A DNA stretch of 64,000 nt from Herbiconiux sp. SALV-R1 (GTDB lineage Bacteria > Actinomycetota > Actinomycetes > Actinomycetales > Microbacteriaceae). Location: positions 3,658,001-3,722,000 of the forward strand of contig NZ_CP053344.1 of assembly GCF_013113715.1 (NCBI RefSeq), read 5' to 3'. Shown piece after piece: positions 19,040 through 27,394 of the stretch. The notes beneath the pieces are model-generated. The model did no database searches. It worked only from the letters and a program-made list of their open reading frames with translations, and was not told the DNA's origin. The position numbers were made by a program, and so were the translations under genes. Within the stretch, counting starts at the first letter, position 1. Every line of letters starts with the position of its first letter.

Positions 19040-20050
19040 CTATCGTTCCGTGGGCGCAGTCGCTGTGGATTCACGCACCACGAGCTCGGTGGCGATCTCC
19101 ACGGCAGGGCCGGAGGGGCGGCCCGCTGCGGTCGCGAGCAGCGCGTCGAGGGCGTGCCGAGCCATGTCGAGAATGGGTTCGCGCACCGTGGTGAGCGGCG
19201 GTGCCGCCCACTGGGCGACGGAGACGTCGTTGAACCCCACGACACTGAGATCGGCGGGGATACGGATGTCGAGCCGGCGGGCCGCCTCGTACACGCCGAG
19301 CGCCTGCTCGTCCGATGCGGCGAACACCGCCGTGGGCCGGTCGGGCGACTCGAGGAGTGCGAGTCCGGCATCGCGGCCCGCCTCGTAGCCGAACTCGGCG
19401 AAGACAAGCCGATCGTCGGCGATGTCGACCCCGCTCGCGAGCGCTGCGGCGCGGAAACCGTCGGCGCGGGCACGACTGAACAGCACGTCTGCCGGTCCCG
19501 CGATCATGGCGAGGCGGCGGTGCCCGAGGCCCAGCAGGTGCTCCGTGGCGGTGTAGGCGCCGCGCCAGTGGGTGACGCCGATCGTCGGGGTGTCGGTGTC
19601 GTCGCCCGCGTCGCCCGGGTCGATCAACACCGCGGGGATGCCGATCTCGTCGAAGCGCCGGCGCTGTTCGTCGACGGGGCGCACGACGGCGAACACGACG
19701 CCGTCGGCGGAACGGGTGGCCACACCCTCCAGCCAGGAGTCATCCCCCGGCCGGGTGCGCGACACGACCACCGACAGACCGCGCTCGAACGCTGCCTCCT
19801 CGACGGCCACCACGAGCGCTGTCGACCAGGGGCTGCTCAACTCGCCGAGCACGAGCTCGACGATCCGGCTCGCGGTCGACCTCCGTGGCTCGTACTCGTG
19901 CTCCCGCAACATCGCCGACACGCGGAGCCGGGTGGAATCGGAGACCCCGGGTTTGCCGTTCAGCACTTTCGACACGGTGGGCACCGAGACCCCCGCCAGT
20001 TCGGCGATGTCGGCGATCGTGACCCGCCCCGATGCGGTGGTCTGGCTCAT
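19040..20050 (-). CDS. LacI family transcriptional regulator
   Basis: A 336-residue regulator. The N-terminal HTH reads VTIADIAELAGVSVPTVSKVLNG at residues about 10-32 and is followed by the hinge helix region. The rest is a periplasmic-binding-like ligand domain. It lies between the ABC/GH operon (same strand, downstream) and the divergent Gfo/Idh gene. Candidate operators stand before both, so it probably represses both until an oligosaccharide-derived inducer appears. The start was chosen at MSQTTASGR, just before the HTH. Confidence 0.9.
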   Translation of the reverse strand: MSQTTASGRVTIADIAELAGVSVPTVSKVLNGKPGVSDSTRLRVSAMLREHEYEPRRSTASRIVELVLGELSSPWSTALVVAVEEAAFERGLSVVVSRTRPGDDSWLEGVATRSADGVVFAVVRPVDEQRRRFDEIGIPAVLIDPGDAGDDTDTPTIGVTHWRGAYTATEHLLGLGHRRLAMIAGPADVLFSRARADGFRAAALASGVDIADDRLVFAEFGYEAGRDAGLALLESPDRPTAVFAASDEQALGVYEAARRLDIRIPADLSVVGFNDVSVAQWAAPPLTTVREPILDMARHALDALLATAAGRPSGPAVEIATELVVRESTATAPTER

Positions 20051-20080
20051 CTGCGAGGTTCCCCTTTTCACTCGGCGGCG

Positions 20081-20133
20081 TTGACTCGGCGCTGCAATGC
20101 TTATTATCCTCGACCACGATACTTTTGCGAAAG
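20081..20133 (+). promoter_or_regulatory. Promoter and LacI operator before the Gfo/Idh gene
   Basis: TTGACT (20081-20086) and TATTAT (20102-20107) form a promoter-like pair with a short 15-bp spacer. The operator-like CTTTTGCGAAAG (20122-20133) lies just after the expected start site, where a repressor would block RNA polymerase. It matches the site at 19019-19029 in 10 of 11 bases. Confidence 0.5.
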
Positions 20134-20144
20134 AAAGTTGTGCC

Positions 20145-21269
20145 ATGACAAGGCTGTTCTTGGTAGGCGCGGGCTTCATCGCCCGCGAGCACGCGAATGC
20201 CGCGTTCGACCAGCGTGTGATTCCCGGCGAGGTCGAGCTCCACGTGACCGATTCTAATTCGGCGGTGCTCGACGACTTCGTCGACCACTTCCCCCAGGCC
20301 ATCGCCCACCCCGATGCCACGACCATGTTCGACGTGCCACGGCGTGCCGGCGACATCGCGGTCATCGCCACCCCGCCGGTGTCGCATCACGCTCTCGTGC
20401 TGCAGGCGCTCGACGCGGGGCTGCACGTGCTCTGCGAGAAGCCGCTGATGATGACGTCGGCCGAAGCCGCCGACGTCGAGGAGACCGCTCGCGTCACCGG
20501 GCTGGTGCTCGAGTGCTGCGACATCCGCTTCGACGCGTTGCCCGCCACCCAGCAGGTGCGACGGGTCATCGCCGACGGCACCATCGGCTCCCCGTACCAC
20601 GTGACCTTCGTGAACACGGCGCAGCGCGCCCGCACCGGCTTCGACCACCTGGCACAGTCGGGCTGGTTCCGCGACCCGTCGGTCAGCGGCGGCGGCGTGA
20701 TGATGGACTGGGGCCCCTACGACATCGCGGTGCTCGACGAGGTGCTGCGGCCCGTGCGGGTCGAGATCGTGCACGCCTGGGCGAGCGCACCGCGCACCGG
20801 TGGCCCCTTCGAGGAGGAGGCCACGCGCCTCGAGCAGCACGTCGGCGCAGCCATGGTGCTGGAGGACGGCGACGGCACCCGCGTTCCCGTCACCTACGAG
20901 CGTGCCGCCGCCACGCACGGTGAGGAGCGCTCGACCGTGCAGGTCGAGGGCTCCGACGGCGCGGTCACCTGGGACTGGCTCGACTGGATGGGCGACGGCT
21001 CGGTGCGGCTGAGCGCCGACAGCGCCGGCGCTCCCACGCAGTCGACGACCTCCCACCCCCTCCCCGAGGTGGGCTTCCACGCCCGCCCGCTCGCCCGGAT
21101 GGTCGGTCTCGTCGACGGGGGCCGCATGGCACCCGAAGAGGCCGTGGCCGTGACCGACGCGGCCGTGTTCCGCTTCGACTGGGTGCGCGCGGTGCTCGAG
21201 TGCGCCGAGACCGGGCGACCGGTCACCGTGATGCGCGCCCCCCAGTTGCTCGCGCAGGGTGTCGCATGA
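20145..21269 (+). CDS. Gfo/Idh/MocA family oxidoreductase
   Basis: A 374-residue NAD(P)-dependent oxidoreductase. The N-terminal Rossmann motif is LVGAGFIAREH, and the family Lys is in CEKPL near residue 98. The C-terminal alpha/beta domain carries GGGVMMDWGPYDIAVL, which replaces the common GGG-x-x-x-D-x-G-x-H motif (Tyr in place of His). ATG 20145 was chosen because upstream codons overlap the operator. It is translationally coupled to a TIM-barrel gene. Substrate unknown. Confidence 0.82.
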   Translation: MTRLFLVGAGFIAREHANAAFDQRVIPGEVELHVTDSNSAVLDDFVDHFPQAIAHPDATTMFDVPRRAGDIAVIATPPVSHHALVLQALDAGLHVLCEKPLMMTSAEAADVEETARVTGLVLECCDIRFDALPATQQVRRVIADGTIGSPYHVTFVNTAQRARTGFDHLAQSGWFRDPSVSGGGVMMDWGPYDIAVLDEVLRPVRVEIVHAWASAPRTGGPFEEEATRLEQHVGAAMVLEDGDGTRVPVTYERAAATHGEERSTVQVEGSDGAVTWDWLDWMGDGSVRLSADSAGAPTQSTTSHPLPEVGFHARPLARMVGLVDGGRMAPEEAVAVTDAAVFRFDWVRAVLECAETGRPVTVMRAPQLLAQGVA

Positions 21270-22108
21270 GCTGGGCGGTCTACGGCATGGACGTGGGCTT
21301 CTACAGCCACACGGGCAGGTACCCGCTGCGCACGCGCTGCGAGATGCTCGCCGATCTCGGCTTCGAGGCCACGAACCTCACCCTCTGGAGCGAGGCCGCG
21401 TGGGACGAGCTGCCCGCCCTCGAGCGAACCGCGGCGGCTTCCGGACTCACCGTGGCGTCGCTGTACCTCACCGTCGACCTCGCCGCTCCCCTCGACTCGC
21501 CCGACACCGCTCGCGCGCTCGACCTGATCGCGTCGCGGCCCTCCGCCCCCGTCGAGCTCACCCTCACCTCCTCGGCCGAGGGCATGGCTCCGAGCGATCC
21601 CGCGGGCGACGCCGCCGCGCTGCGGTTCATCGACGAGGCGCTCGCCCGATCGGGCGGCGACACGGAGCTACGGCTCTACCCGCACTTCGCGTTCTGGATG
21701 GAGCGGGTCTCCGACGCCGTGCGGCTCGCCTCCGCTTTCGACGGGGCGCCGGTGGGACTGACCTTCCCCGCCTTCCACGTCTATGCGCTCGAGGGCACGG
21801 GCTTCTCCGCGGCGCTCGAGCAGGCGCTCCCCCTCGTGCGCGGGGTCAATACGAACGGCAGCCGGCGGCTCGCCGGTCAGTACTTCCCCGTCACGATCGA
21901 GCCGTTGGGCGACGGCGACTTCGACAACTTCTCCTTTCTCGGCCGACTCCGCGACGCGGGGTACGACGGAACGGTCGGCATCCAGGCCTACGGGGTGGGC
22001 GGCGACCCGTACGCCGCGTTCGGGCGCTCTCTGCGGGTACTCCGCGACATCGAGTCGCGGCTGGATGCGCATCCTGAGTGGGCGCGCACGGCTCCCGAGA
22101 CGCTCTGA
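21266..22108 (+). CDS. Sugar phosphate isomerase/epimerase-like TIM-barrel protein
   Basis: A 280-residue protein that reads as an AP-endonuclease-2/xylose-isomerase-like TIM barrel. It begins YGMDVGFYSHTGRYPLRTRC and contains LADLGFEATNLTLW. Clear metal ligands are scarce compared with its neighbours, so it may be a divergent or non-catalytic member. The ATGA overlap with the Gfo/Idh gene suggests a two-enzyme oxidation/isomerisation step. It converges with the next operon across one base. Confidence 0.6.
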   Translation: MSWAVYGMDVGFYSHTGRYPLRTRCEMLADLGFEATNLTLWSEAAWDELPALERTAAASGLTVASLYLTVDLAAPLDSPDTARALDLIASRPSAPVELTLTSSAEGMAPSDPAGDAAALRFIDEALARSGGDTELRLYPHFAFWMERVSDAVRLASAFDGAPVGLTFPAFHVYALEGTGFSAALEQALPLVRGVNTNGSRRLAGQYFPVTIEPLGDGDFDNFSFLGRLRDAGYDGTVGIQAYGVGGDPYAAFGRSLRVLRDIESRLDAHPEWARTAPETL

Positions 22109-22109
22109 G

Positions 22110-22997
22110 CTAGAAGGTCGCCCGCCAGGCCCGCAGCTCGGCCAGGGTCTCGCGCGCCAGGTCGTCCTGGGTCGGCGCGAACGGCCGCCAGATCGATGCG
22201 GCGGTGGCGATGGAGGCGTTGTCGGCGGTGAACGACTCGAAACCGAGCATGCCCCGGTAGCCGATCCTCACCAGGTCGTCGCGGATCCCCGCCCAGTCGA
22301 GGTGGTCGCGCAGGGGCACCCCGCGGTCGTTGCCGCACACCTGCAGGTGCAGCAGCCTGTCGCCGGCGAGGTCGAAGGCCGCCGAGAGCGACGTCTCCTC
22401 GATGTTCATGTGATAGGTGTCGAGGTTGAGCCCGACGGTCTCCGCGGGCAGCGGATCGATCGCCTCGAGCAGCTGCTCGGTGGTGTTGAACAGGCTCGTC
22501 TCGTAGCGGTTGAGGGGCTCGACGGCCAGGCGCACGCCCCGCTCGCCGGCGTAGTCGCCGAGCCGGCCCCAGGCGTCACGGAGCTCGGCGATCGCCGCAC
22601 GGCGTGCCGCGGCGTCGATGCGCCCCGTCCGCCCTACGGAGGTGTACATCGGGCCTATGACGAGGCCGGAGCCCTGGAGCTGCGCGACGTCGATGGCCCG
22701 CCGCAGGTAGTCGGACGTGGCGGCGATGACCTCCGGGTCGGCCGCGGCGAGCTCGCGGCCGGGGCCGAGCACCGCGCCGACCGCGGAGACGAGGCCGTGC
22801 TCGTGCAGCAGCTCTGCGGCGGCATGGGCATCCCAGTCGCCCGGGTTCTCGAAGGCCAGCTCGATGCCCTCGTAGCCCCACTCCGAGATGGTGGCGACCG
22901 TGCGGGCGAGGCGCTCGTCGTCGAGGGGCGAGTGCCACACGAAGGTGTTAACCGCGATCGGCAGGCCGAGCGGCGCGGAGGCGTCGGCGGGGGTCAT
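22110..22997 (-). CDS. Ketose 3-epimerase-like TIM-barrel isomerase
   Basis: A 295-residue TIM barrel with D-tagatose/D-psicose 3-epimerase features. Glu sits in AVEPLNRYETSLFNT, Asp in LNLDTYHMNIEE and the last Glu in GFESF; these are three of the usual metal or catalytic positions. LQVCGNDRG stands at the fourth. It may epimerise a ketose or a keto-inositol. It is the last of six coupled minus-strand genes starting at 27231. Confidence 0.72.
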   Translation of the reverse strand: MTPADASAPLGLPIAVNTFVWHSPLDDERLARTVATISEWGYEGIELAFENPGDWDAHAAAELLHEHGLVSAVGAVLGPGRELAAADPEVIAATSDYLRRAIDVAQLQGSGLVIGPMYTSVGRTGRIDAAARRAAIAELRDAWGRLGDYAGERGVRLAVEPLNRYETSLFNTTEQLLEAIDPLPAETVGLNLDTYHMNIEETSLSAAFDLAGDRLLHLQVCGNDRGVPLRDHLDWAGIRDDLVRIGYRGMLGFESFTADNASIATAASIWRPFAPTQDDLARETLAELRAWRATF

Positions 22998-23803
22998 CGC
23001 GAGGCCTCCCTGTCGGCGATCCAGCGGCCGTTCCGGCGGGTGGCGGCGTCGGGGTCGGCCTCCGCGGACGGCGACTCGTCTTCGAAGGTCACCCAGCCGC
23101 CGAAGCCGATCGACTCGAGGTGGGCGAGCACTCCCTCGATGTCGACGACACCCTCACCGGTGGGCGCCCAGGTGCCGTCGGCGTGCAGGTCTTTCACGTG
23201 AACGTGGTCGACCCGGTCACCCCAGTCGCGCACCACTGCGAGCGGGTCGAGCCCACCCTTCGCGAGATGGCCGAGGTCGGGCGTGAACCCGACACCCTCG
23301 GGCAGCAGCTGGGCGAGCACCTCGTAGTCCTCCGGGGTGCGGAACACCGATCCCGCCGGCGAGTTCGCGTGGAAGGTCGTGGCGACGCCGCGCGCCTCGG
23401 CCCGGTCGCGGATGTCGCGCACGCAGCACATGATGTGGTGCCGACGCGCCTCGAGATCGCTCCGGTCGGCGCCGGGCAGGGGAACGAGCACGAGGCGGGC
23501 GCCGAGCGCCACCGCAGCGTCGATCGCGCGATCGGCGCGGGAGCGCTCCTCGGCGGTCTCGACGTCGGCGAGCCAGTCCTCGGCCACCACCAGTGCGGCC
23601 AGGGAGAGGCCGTGGTGCCGGTCGAGCTCGCGCCTGAGCGTCGCCGCATCCCACGGCTCGCCGAGCATCGCGAGCTCGGGCTCGAAACCGGAGAAGCCGG
23701 CGCCTGCGACGACGTCGACGAGGTGGCCGACGCGGCCGCGCCAGGTGTCGATGCTCATCTGCCAGCTGTAGGTCTGGCAGGCGTAGCGAAGGCGGTGGGT
23801 CAT
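22994..23803 (-). CDS. Xylose-isomerase-like TIM-barrel protein
   Basis: A 269-residue sugar phosphate isomerase/epimerase family protein. Candidate metal residues are His in TTFHANSPAG (where Glu is usual), Asp and His in FTPDLGHLAKGG, His in HVHVKDLH and Glu in VTFEDES. This resembles IolE/IolH-type enzymes. It overlaps both neighbours by ATGA. Substrate unknown. Confidence 0.68.
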   Translation of the reverse strand: MTHRLRYACQTYSWQMSIDTWRGRVGHLVDVVAGAGFSGFEPELAMLGEPWDAATLRRELDRHHGLSLAALVVAEDWLADVETAEERSRADRAIDAAVALGARLVLVPLPGADRSDLEARRHHIMCCVRDIRDRAEARGVATTFHANSPAGSVFRTPEDYEVLAQLLPEGVGFTPDLGHLAKGGLDPLAVVRDWGDRVDHVHVKDLHADGTWAPTGEGVVDIEGVLAHLESIGFGGWVTFEDESPSAEADPDAATRRNGRWIADREASR

Positions 23804-24564
23804 CGGAGCCACTCCCTGACGGTGTCGTTGAACGAGTCGAGTTCTTCCCAGTGGTGCACGTGGCCCGTCGCGAACCGACGGAGTTCCGCCGACGGGATCC
23901 CGGCCGCGACCTCGGCGGAGAGGTGCGACCGGATGAAGGCGTCCTGCTCGCCGAGCGTCACGAGGGTGGGGCAGCGGATGCCGGCCAGCCGGTCGAGCGT
24001 GAAGTGCGACCTGCACGCAGCCACCTGACTGGCGAAGGCCTCCGCCGACAGCGCGGGCGCGGCGTCCAGGCCCAACGACTGCTCGGTGGCGTGCCGGTTG
24101 ATGTGGTCGGGGGTCCAGACCAGGTCGCGGAGCGCCTCGTTCAGCAGGCGGTGGTCGCCCGTCGCCCGGAGCCTCCCGAGCAGCGACAGGATGCTCGCGG
24201 TGAACGGGTCGACGCGCGCCCACGGGGCGACGAGCACCAGCCGGGAGACGAGCTCCGGCCGTGCGATGGCGAGCTCCTGGGCGATGCAGGCGCCCATCGA
24301 GATGCCCGCCACTGCCGCGGGCCCGGCGCCGACCCTCTCGAGGAGCGTGGCGACATCCTTGGCCAGTTCGGCCGTGGTCGCGGGGCCGGCCACCTCGGGC
24401 GATCCGGCGCTGCCGCGGTTCTCCACCAGGATGCAGCGGTGCGATTGCGACCAGGCGTCGACGTGTGGCTGCCAGGCCGCCGCCGGGGCGCCGAGCCCCA
24501 TCAGCAGCACCAGCGGCGGTGCGTCGACGGGACCCTGCTCGGAGTGGTCGAGCGCCACACTCAT
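23800..24564 (-). CDS. Alpha/beta-fold hydrolase
   Basis: A 254-residue alpha/beta hydrolase. The nucleophile Ser is in the elbow GISMGAC near residue 97. The acid Asp is in LGEQDAF and the catalytic His in TGHVHH near the C-terminus. The oxyanion region is LMGLGAPAAAWQPH. In this catabolic operon it may hydrolyse an ester or lactone of the substrate. Both ends overlap neighbours by four bases. Confidence 0.78.
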   Translation of the reverse strand: MSVALDHSEQGPVDAPPLVLLMGLGAPAAAWQPHVDAWSQSHRCILVENRGSAGSPEVAGPATTAELAKDVATLLERVGAGPAAVAGISMGACIAQELAIARPELVSRLVLVAPWARVDPFTASILSLLGRLRATGDHRLLNEALRDLVWTPDHINRHATEQSLGLDAAPALSAEAFASQVAACRSHFTLDRLAGIRCPTLVTLGEQDAFIRSHLSAEVAAGIPSAELRRFATGHVHHWEELDSFNDTVREWLR

Positions 24565-25283
24565 GCCGCGGCGCCCTCGACGGGTAGCCGCAGGCACCAC
24601 CGCGCTGCGTTGCGGAGGAATGCGCGCACCTCGGGCTGCAGGAGGTCGTCGGGCGACCCGAGGCTCGTGTAGACGATGCGCTGCCCGCCCCGCTCGCGCG
24701 CCCACGCCACCGCGGACGGGGCGGGATCCGTCTCGGGGTCGATCGGGTCGCCGTGCAGCAGCACCACCGCATCGGCGGGCGGGTCGGTGACGTAGAGCCA
24801 CGAGGTCACAGCGAACCGTCGGGGCAGGTGCGTGAGAATCGGGTGCTCGCCCACCGCCGTCACGCGGGTCGTCGAGCTGTGCCCGTGGTGCCTCGTCCAG
24901 GCCGAGCCGATCACCGAGCCGGCGAACGATCGCGCCCACCCCTCCCACGGCGACCCCTCGACGGGGTGGAAGGCGTGATTCGAGGTGCGCAGCGCGAGCA
25001 GCGACCCGCCCCGCTCGACGTAGGCGGCGAGCGCCGCCATCTCGTCGTCGGGCAGCACACGGAAGCGGGTGTAGAGCAGCAGGAGGTCGGCGTCGCCGAG
25101 ACCCTCGGGGCCGTCGAGCCGCCCGAAGCTCGACTCCGGGAACTCCGGGTAGTCCTCCAGCACGTCGGCGACCCGGTAGTCGAGCTCGGCACCGGTGTCC
25201 GCGGCGATCGATCGGGCGATCGGCAGCATGGTGCGGTCCGACTCGTACTCCCCCTCGCCCGTGAGCGCGACAATCCTCGTCAC
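24561..25283 (-). CDS. ThuA-like protein (glutamine-amidotransferase-like fold)
   Basis: A 240-residue protein of the ThuA (trehalose utilisation) type: RIVALTGEGEYESDRTMLP at the N-terminus, LLLLYTRFRVLPDDEMAAL, then GGSLLALRTSNHAFHP. ThuA-like proteins occur in disaccharide and 3-keto-sugar pathways beside Gfo/Idh and TIM-barrel genes, as here. The biochemical role of most members is unproven. The GTG start overlaps the preceding stop. Confidence 0.7.
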   Translation of the reverse strand: MTRIVALTGEGEYESDRTMLPIARSIAADTGAELDYRVADVLEDYPEFPESSFGRLDGPEGLGDADLLLLYTRFRVLPDDEMAALAAYVERGGSLLALRTSNHAFHPVEGSPWEGWARSFAGSVIGSAWTRHHGHSSTTRVTAVGEHPILTHLPRRFAVTSWLYVTDPPADAVVLLHGDPIDPETDPAPSAVAWARERGGQRIVYTSLGSPDDLLQPEVRAFLRNAARWCLRLPVEGAAA

Positions 25284-26299
25284 AGCGCCTCCTCCCCGAA
25301 CGGCAGGAGCACGACCTTGCCGCAGCGCCCCGTGTCCTGCAGGTCCATCGCCTCCGAGACCCGCTCCAGATCGAAGCGATCGGTGATGGCGGTGTCGAGG
25401 GCGTCGGTCGAAGAGCGGATGGTCGAGATCATGGCACTGCCGTGCACCTGGTGGTTCCAGTGCCAGCAACCGTGGATGTCGAGGCCGAGCGGAACGAGCG
25501 GCGGCAGGCTGATGTCGCTCCCCCAGGCGATGATGGCCATGCGCGCCCGCCGGGCGGAGAGCCCCGCGAGCACAGCGGGGTTGGCGGCCACCCCGCTGGT
25601 CTCGATCGAGGCGTCGACACCCCAGCCCCCGGTCTCGGCGCGCACCAGCTCGCCGAGCTCGGGGTCGAAGGGGTCGAGCACGCGCGCGCCGAGCGCGGTG
25701 GCCAGCTCCACTCGGTGGGGGTGGGTCTCGAGCGCGAGCACCCGCGCACCCCGGGAACGGCCGTGGATGACGGCACCGAGCCCCACCGGCCCGAGGCCGG
25801 CCACGAGCACCGTGTCGGTGGCGCCGAGGTGCATCCGGGTCGCGGCGGTGAAGCTCGGCCCGAGCAGGCAGCACGCCGCCGAGGCGTGCAGCAGGTCGAT
25901 GTCGTCGGGCACGGGCAGCAGCAGCCAGTCGGGCTTCAGCACGTACTGGGCGAAGGTCGCCGTGCCGTAGCTCTGGCCCGTCTCGGCGAGCACGTCGCGG
26001 GGGAAGGGGCAGTAGATGTGCTCGCCGGCGGTGCAATAGCGGCACCGACCGCACCCGAACTGCGGCATCACCACGACGCGGTCGCCCACCGACACCCGGT
26101 GCGAGCGCCCGGCGTCAACGACGACGCCCGCCGCCTCGTGCCCGAGCGAGTCGGAGAGGTTGCCCGCCCGCCTGTCCTTGTGCTCGGTGCACATCGGGGC
26201 GACCACGATCTTCACGACGACGAGATCGTCGTGGGCGACTGGCTCGGGGCGGTCGACGACCTCGACCACGCCGGGTGCCGTGATGGCGGCGGCTCTCAT
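25280..26299 (-). CDS. Zinc-binding alcohol dehydrogenase family protein
   Basis: A 339-residue medium-chain dehydrogenase. The catalytic zinc Cys is in APMCTEHKDRR near residue 37, then LGHEAAG. The structural zinc loop is CGRCRYCTAGEHIYC and the nucleotide motif GLGPVGLGAV. The sequence differs from the MDR enzyme at 10185. It is the second gene of the operon that starts at 27231, with an ATGA overlap to the TIM-barrel gene. A sugar or cyclitol oxidation is likely. Confidence 0.8.
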   Translation of the reverse strand: MRAAAITAPGVVEVVDRPEPVAHDDLVVVKIVVAPMCTEHKDRRAGNLSDSLGHEAAGVVVDAGRSHRVSVGDRVVVMPQFGCGRCRYCTAGEHIYCPFPRDVLAETGQSYGTATFAQYVLKPDWLLLPVPDDIDLLHASAACCLLGPSFTAATRMHLGATDTVLVAGLGPVGLGAVIHGRSRGARVLALETHPHRVELATALGARVLDPFDPELGELVRAETGGWGVDASIETSGVAANPAVLAGLSARRARMAIIAWGSDISLPPLVPLGLDIHGCWHWNHQVHGSAMISTIRSSTDALDTAITDRFDLERVSEAMDLQDTGRCGKVVLLPFGEEAL

Positions 26300-27231
26300 C
26301 GGACCTCCTCCTTCGCGCGGCGCTCCAGCAGATCATCCCGCAGCGCGGCAAGCAGCGGAACGGCGGTCGCCGCATCCGTCTCGGTGGTGGGGCAGAAGCA
26401 GAAGTCCACCGTCCACCACGCGGCGTCGGCGGCCGCGGAGCCGAGCGCGTCGAGCACGGCCGCGAAGTCGATCTCTCCCGCGCCGAACGGCAGGTGGTTG
26501 CTCGTCTCCCCGTCGTGCAGCGACCCGTCGCCGTCGATGAGATGCAGGTGCCGCACGTGCTCGCGCAGCTCGCGCGCCAGCTCGGCCGCGCCGCCGGCGA
26601 GGAGCTCGGGATCACGGCCCTGCCGGGCGCCGTGGGCGGCGATGGCGTGGGCGTGCGAGGTGTCGAACAGGATGCCGAAGTTGTCGTGCGCCACGTCGTC
26701 GGCGAGTCGCCGGATCTCGCTCGGGCGGTTGAGCCAGAAGCCCGGCTCGAACTCCCAGACGAGGCGGACGCCGTGGTCGCCGAGCAGCTCGGCGGAGGTC
26801 CGCCAGGTGCTCACGAGGCGGGCGTAGTCCGGCACCTCGGCGGCCTGCGCCTCGGCCGGCGGGCTGATCGTGTCGACCCGGACGGTCGTGATGCCCGCTG
26901 CCTGCGCAAACGCCGCGATGCTGCGCATGCGGGAGAGGTAGTCACGCTCGGCGGCGAGACCGGGCGGGGTCGCGGTGAGATCGGGTGCGAAGGCCGAGAC
27001 GCCGAGGCCGAGGTCGCGGATGCTCGACGCAAGTTCTGCGGCGGCGCGGCGGTCGTAGTCCTCGTCGTGAGGGTGCGGCCGGAAGCCGTTGATCTCGACC
27101 CCGTCGTACCCGGTGCGCGCGCTGTAGTCGAGGAACCGCTGCCAGCTCCAGGGCGCGGGCTCGAACGGCCCGAAGGCGAAAGCCCAGCTGCCGAGGGCGA
27201 TGCGGGGCGTGGTGTCGACGTCGTCGTCCAT
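26296..27231 (-). CDS. Sugar phosphate isomerase/epimerase-like TIM-barrel protein
   Basis: A 311-residue TIM barrel starting IALGSWAFAFGPFEP. Candidate metal residues are Glu in WEFEPGFW, Asp and His in FDTSHAH, His in HLHLIDGDGS, and Asp in WTVDFCFC, where Glu is usual. It is first in a six-gene coupled operon, divergent from the PAS-AraC regulator, which probably controls it. Confidence 0.7.
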   Translation of the reverse strand: MDDDVDTTPRIALGSWAFAFGPFEPAPWSWQRFLDYSARTGYDGVEINGFRPHPHDEDYDRRAAAELASSIRDLGLGVSAFAPDLTATPPGLAAERDYLSRMRSIAAFAQAAGITTVRVDTISPPAEAQAAEVPDYARLVSTWRTSAELLGDHGVRLVWEFEPGFWLNRPSEIRRLADDVAHDNFGILFDTSHAHAIAAHGARQGRDPELLAGGAAELARELREHVRHLHLIDGDGSLHDGETSNHLPFGAGEIDFAAVLDALGSAAADAAWWTVDFCFCPTTETDAATAVPLLAALRDDLLERRAKEEVR

Positions 27232-27289
27232 GAACAGGTCCTTTGCGTTGCTCGTTCCTCAACGCTAATCAGCGGCCCCGCGGCCCGGC

Positions 27290-27323
27290 TTGGACGATCC
27301 GATCCCTTAATTGGAGAATCCGA
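27290..27323. promoter_or_regulatory. Tandem half-sites, probable AraC operator
   Basis: TTGGACGATCCGA (27290-27302) and TTGGAGAATCCGA (27311-27323) are direct repeats identical at 11 of 13 positions and offset by exactly 21 bp, two helical turns. That geometry is typical of AraC-family sites. They lie between the divergent TIM-barrel operon and the AraC-type gene. Binding is inferred. Confidence 0.5.
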
Positions 27324-27394
27324 CTTTCGATGCCCCGCGAGGATTGTGCCGCGCGAGCTCCGCCATCGATGATGGTGCCACACGAGGAGGTGAC

